A stretch of DNA of 64,000 bases from Mycolicibacter acidiphilus. Its GTDB lineage: Bacteria > Actinomycetota > Actinomycetes > Mycobacteriales > Mycobacteriaceae. The stretch spans positions 62,001-126,000 of the forward strand of contig NZ_JAHCLR010000008.1 in NCBI RefSeq assembly GCF_018455725.1, read 5' to 3'. The notes under the pieces were generated by a model. That model did not search any database. It was not told where the DNA came from and was given only the letters and a program-made list of their open reading frames with translations. Below are positions 60,045 to 64,000 of this stretch, piece after piece. Each line of letters starts with the position of its first letter. Position 1 is the stretch's first letter. The position numbers were made by a program, and so were the translations under genes.

Positions 60045-60434
60045 CTAACCGCGCTGGTCGCTGGAGCGGCCGCTCACCCGCCGGCTCAGGGTGGCGATCC
60101 CCGGCAGGTTCGACAGGGTCCGGTAGACGTCGTTGCCGGTCGCGACCAGCGCCTCCAGCTGGGGTAGGACCCGGTCCATCGTCGCGAACATCGGGTCGGC
60201 CAGCGCCAGGTAGCGTTCGGTGCGGTCGATCGTGGTGTTGAGCCGCGCGATCGTCGCGGCCAGGTTCTCCACCAGATCCGGCAGCTGCGCGACCAGTTGT
60301 GCCGTCGCCGGCGGCACCCGCATCGCGCCGCTGGCGACAGCCTGAGCACTCTCCAGTGCGCTCTGTGCCGTCTCCATCGCCGCCTTGGACGCGGACTTGA
60401 TGCTGCTCGGGCCCGGAATCTTCGGGTTCGTCAT
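60045..60434 (-). CDS. Small helical protein of unknown function
   Basis: A 129-residue protein from ATG 60432-60434. Residues about 20-100 look like continuous amphipathic helices (AAMETAQSALESAQAVASGA; LVAQLPDLVENLAATIARLN; then TIDRTERYLALADPMFATMD). The end is basic and disordered. No signal peptide is present. It is a plausible coiled-coil or phasin-like protein. It lies between oplA (32 bases upstream) and the FecB2-like gene (six bases downstream), so all may be one transcript. I recall no M. tuberculosis counterpart here. Confidence 0.7.
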   Translation of the reverse strand: MTNPKIPGPSSIKSASKAAMETAQSALESAQAVASGAMRVPPATAQLVAQLPDLVENLAATIARLNTTIDRTERYLALADPMFATMDRVLPQLEALVATGNDVYRTLSNLPGIATLSRRVSGRSSDQRG

Positions 60435-60466
60435 CCGCACAACTCTGCCGCACGCCGCCGGTGTTG

Positions 60467-64000
<3,534 letters not shown>

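Overview
The window is a GC-rich, densely coding actinobacterial chromosome segment, almost certainly from a Mycobacterium/Mycolicibacterium. The evidence is family-level: PE and PPE proteins, AftD, LpqI, FadE5, FabG4/HtdX/FadA2, NADH-dependent NirBD, an Sdh1-type succinate dehydrogenase, AAC(2')-I and OplA. Their order follows, from memory, M. tuberculosis Rv0223c-Rv0266c, with several insertions and deletions. No rRNA, tRNA, CRISPR array, integrase or intact insertion sequence was seen.

Layout. 1-8.1 kb: end of an unidentified gene, a FadE5 paralogue, an Xre/RES toxin-antitoxin (TA) pair with a third unknown gene, an aldehyde dehydrogenase, a methyltransferase, a second TA pair (RHH-DUF433-like/PIN-like) and a GT4 glycosyltransferase ending at a strong intrinsic terminator. 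8.1-14.1 kb: NYN-domain protein, a long inverted repeat, two membrane proteins (Rv0226c/Rv0227c-like), a membrane acyltransferase and a luciferase-like monooxygenase. 14.1-19.4 kb: MarR regulator plus pirin, phosphotriesterase-like lactonase, double-hotdog thioesterase, a TacAT-type TA pair and an NmrA-like protein. 19.4-29.4 kb: TetR plus R2-like ligand-binding oxidase under a perfect palindrome, GabD1, a proline-rich membrane protein, AftD, a 57-residue DUF2613 protein and LpqI. 29.4-38.5 kb: TetR, VapBC, HtdX-FabG4, FadA2 and FadE5; three intergenic regions here share a 14-bp TTAC-N6-GTAA palindrome. 38.5-42 kb: flavin reductase, inositol monophosphatase and two aldo/keto reductases. 42-46 kb: the Sdh1 operon with a CRP-like site upstream. 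46.3-52 kb: NirB-NirD, cupin, CbiX-like chelatase and NarK-type transporter, a nitrate/nitrite assimilation block. 52.2-56.3 kb: a tight PPE-PE-PPE-SbtA-like operon lying between narK and aac(2')-I. 56.8-64 kb: AAC(2')-I, PxpC, PxpB, an iron-siderophore-type binding lipoprotein, a small unknown protein and OplA, cut by the window edge.

How the parts work together. FadA2/FadE5/FabG4/HtdX provide dehydrogenase, hydratase, ketoreductase and thiolase activities for acyl-CoA turnover, and the neighbouring TetR may coordinate them. NarK imports nitrate/nitrite, NirBD reduces nitrite to ammonium, and the CbiX-like protein could metallate the siroheme precursor used by NirB. AftD and LpqI act on the cell envelope. 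The PPE-PE-PPE-SbtA operon is the most novel arrangement: it could couple an ESX-exported outer-membrane pore to an inner-membrane bicarbonate-type permease. Four different TA families occur in 31 kb, and at least two have promoter spacing that suggests leaderless antitoxin mRNAs.

All ortholog names rest on remembered family features; no database search was run.
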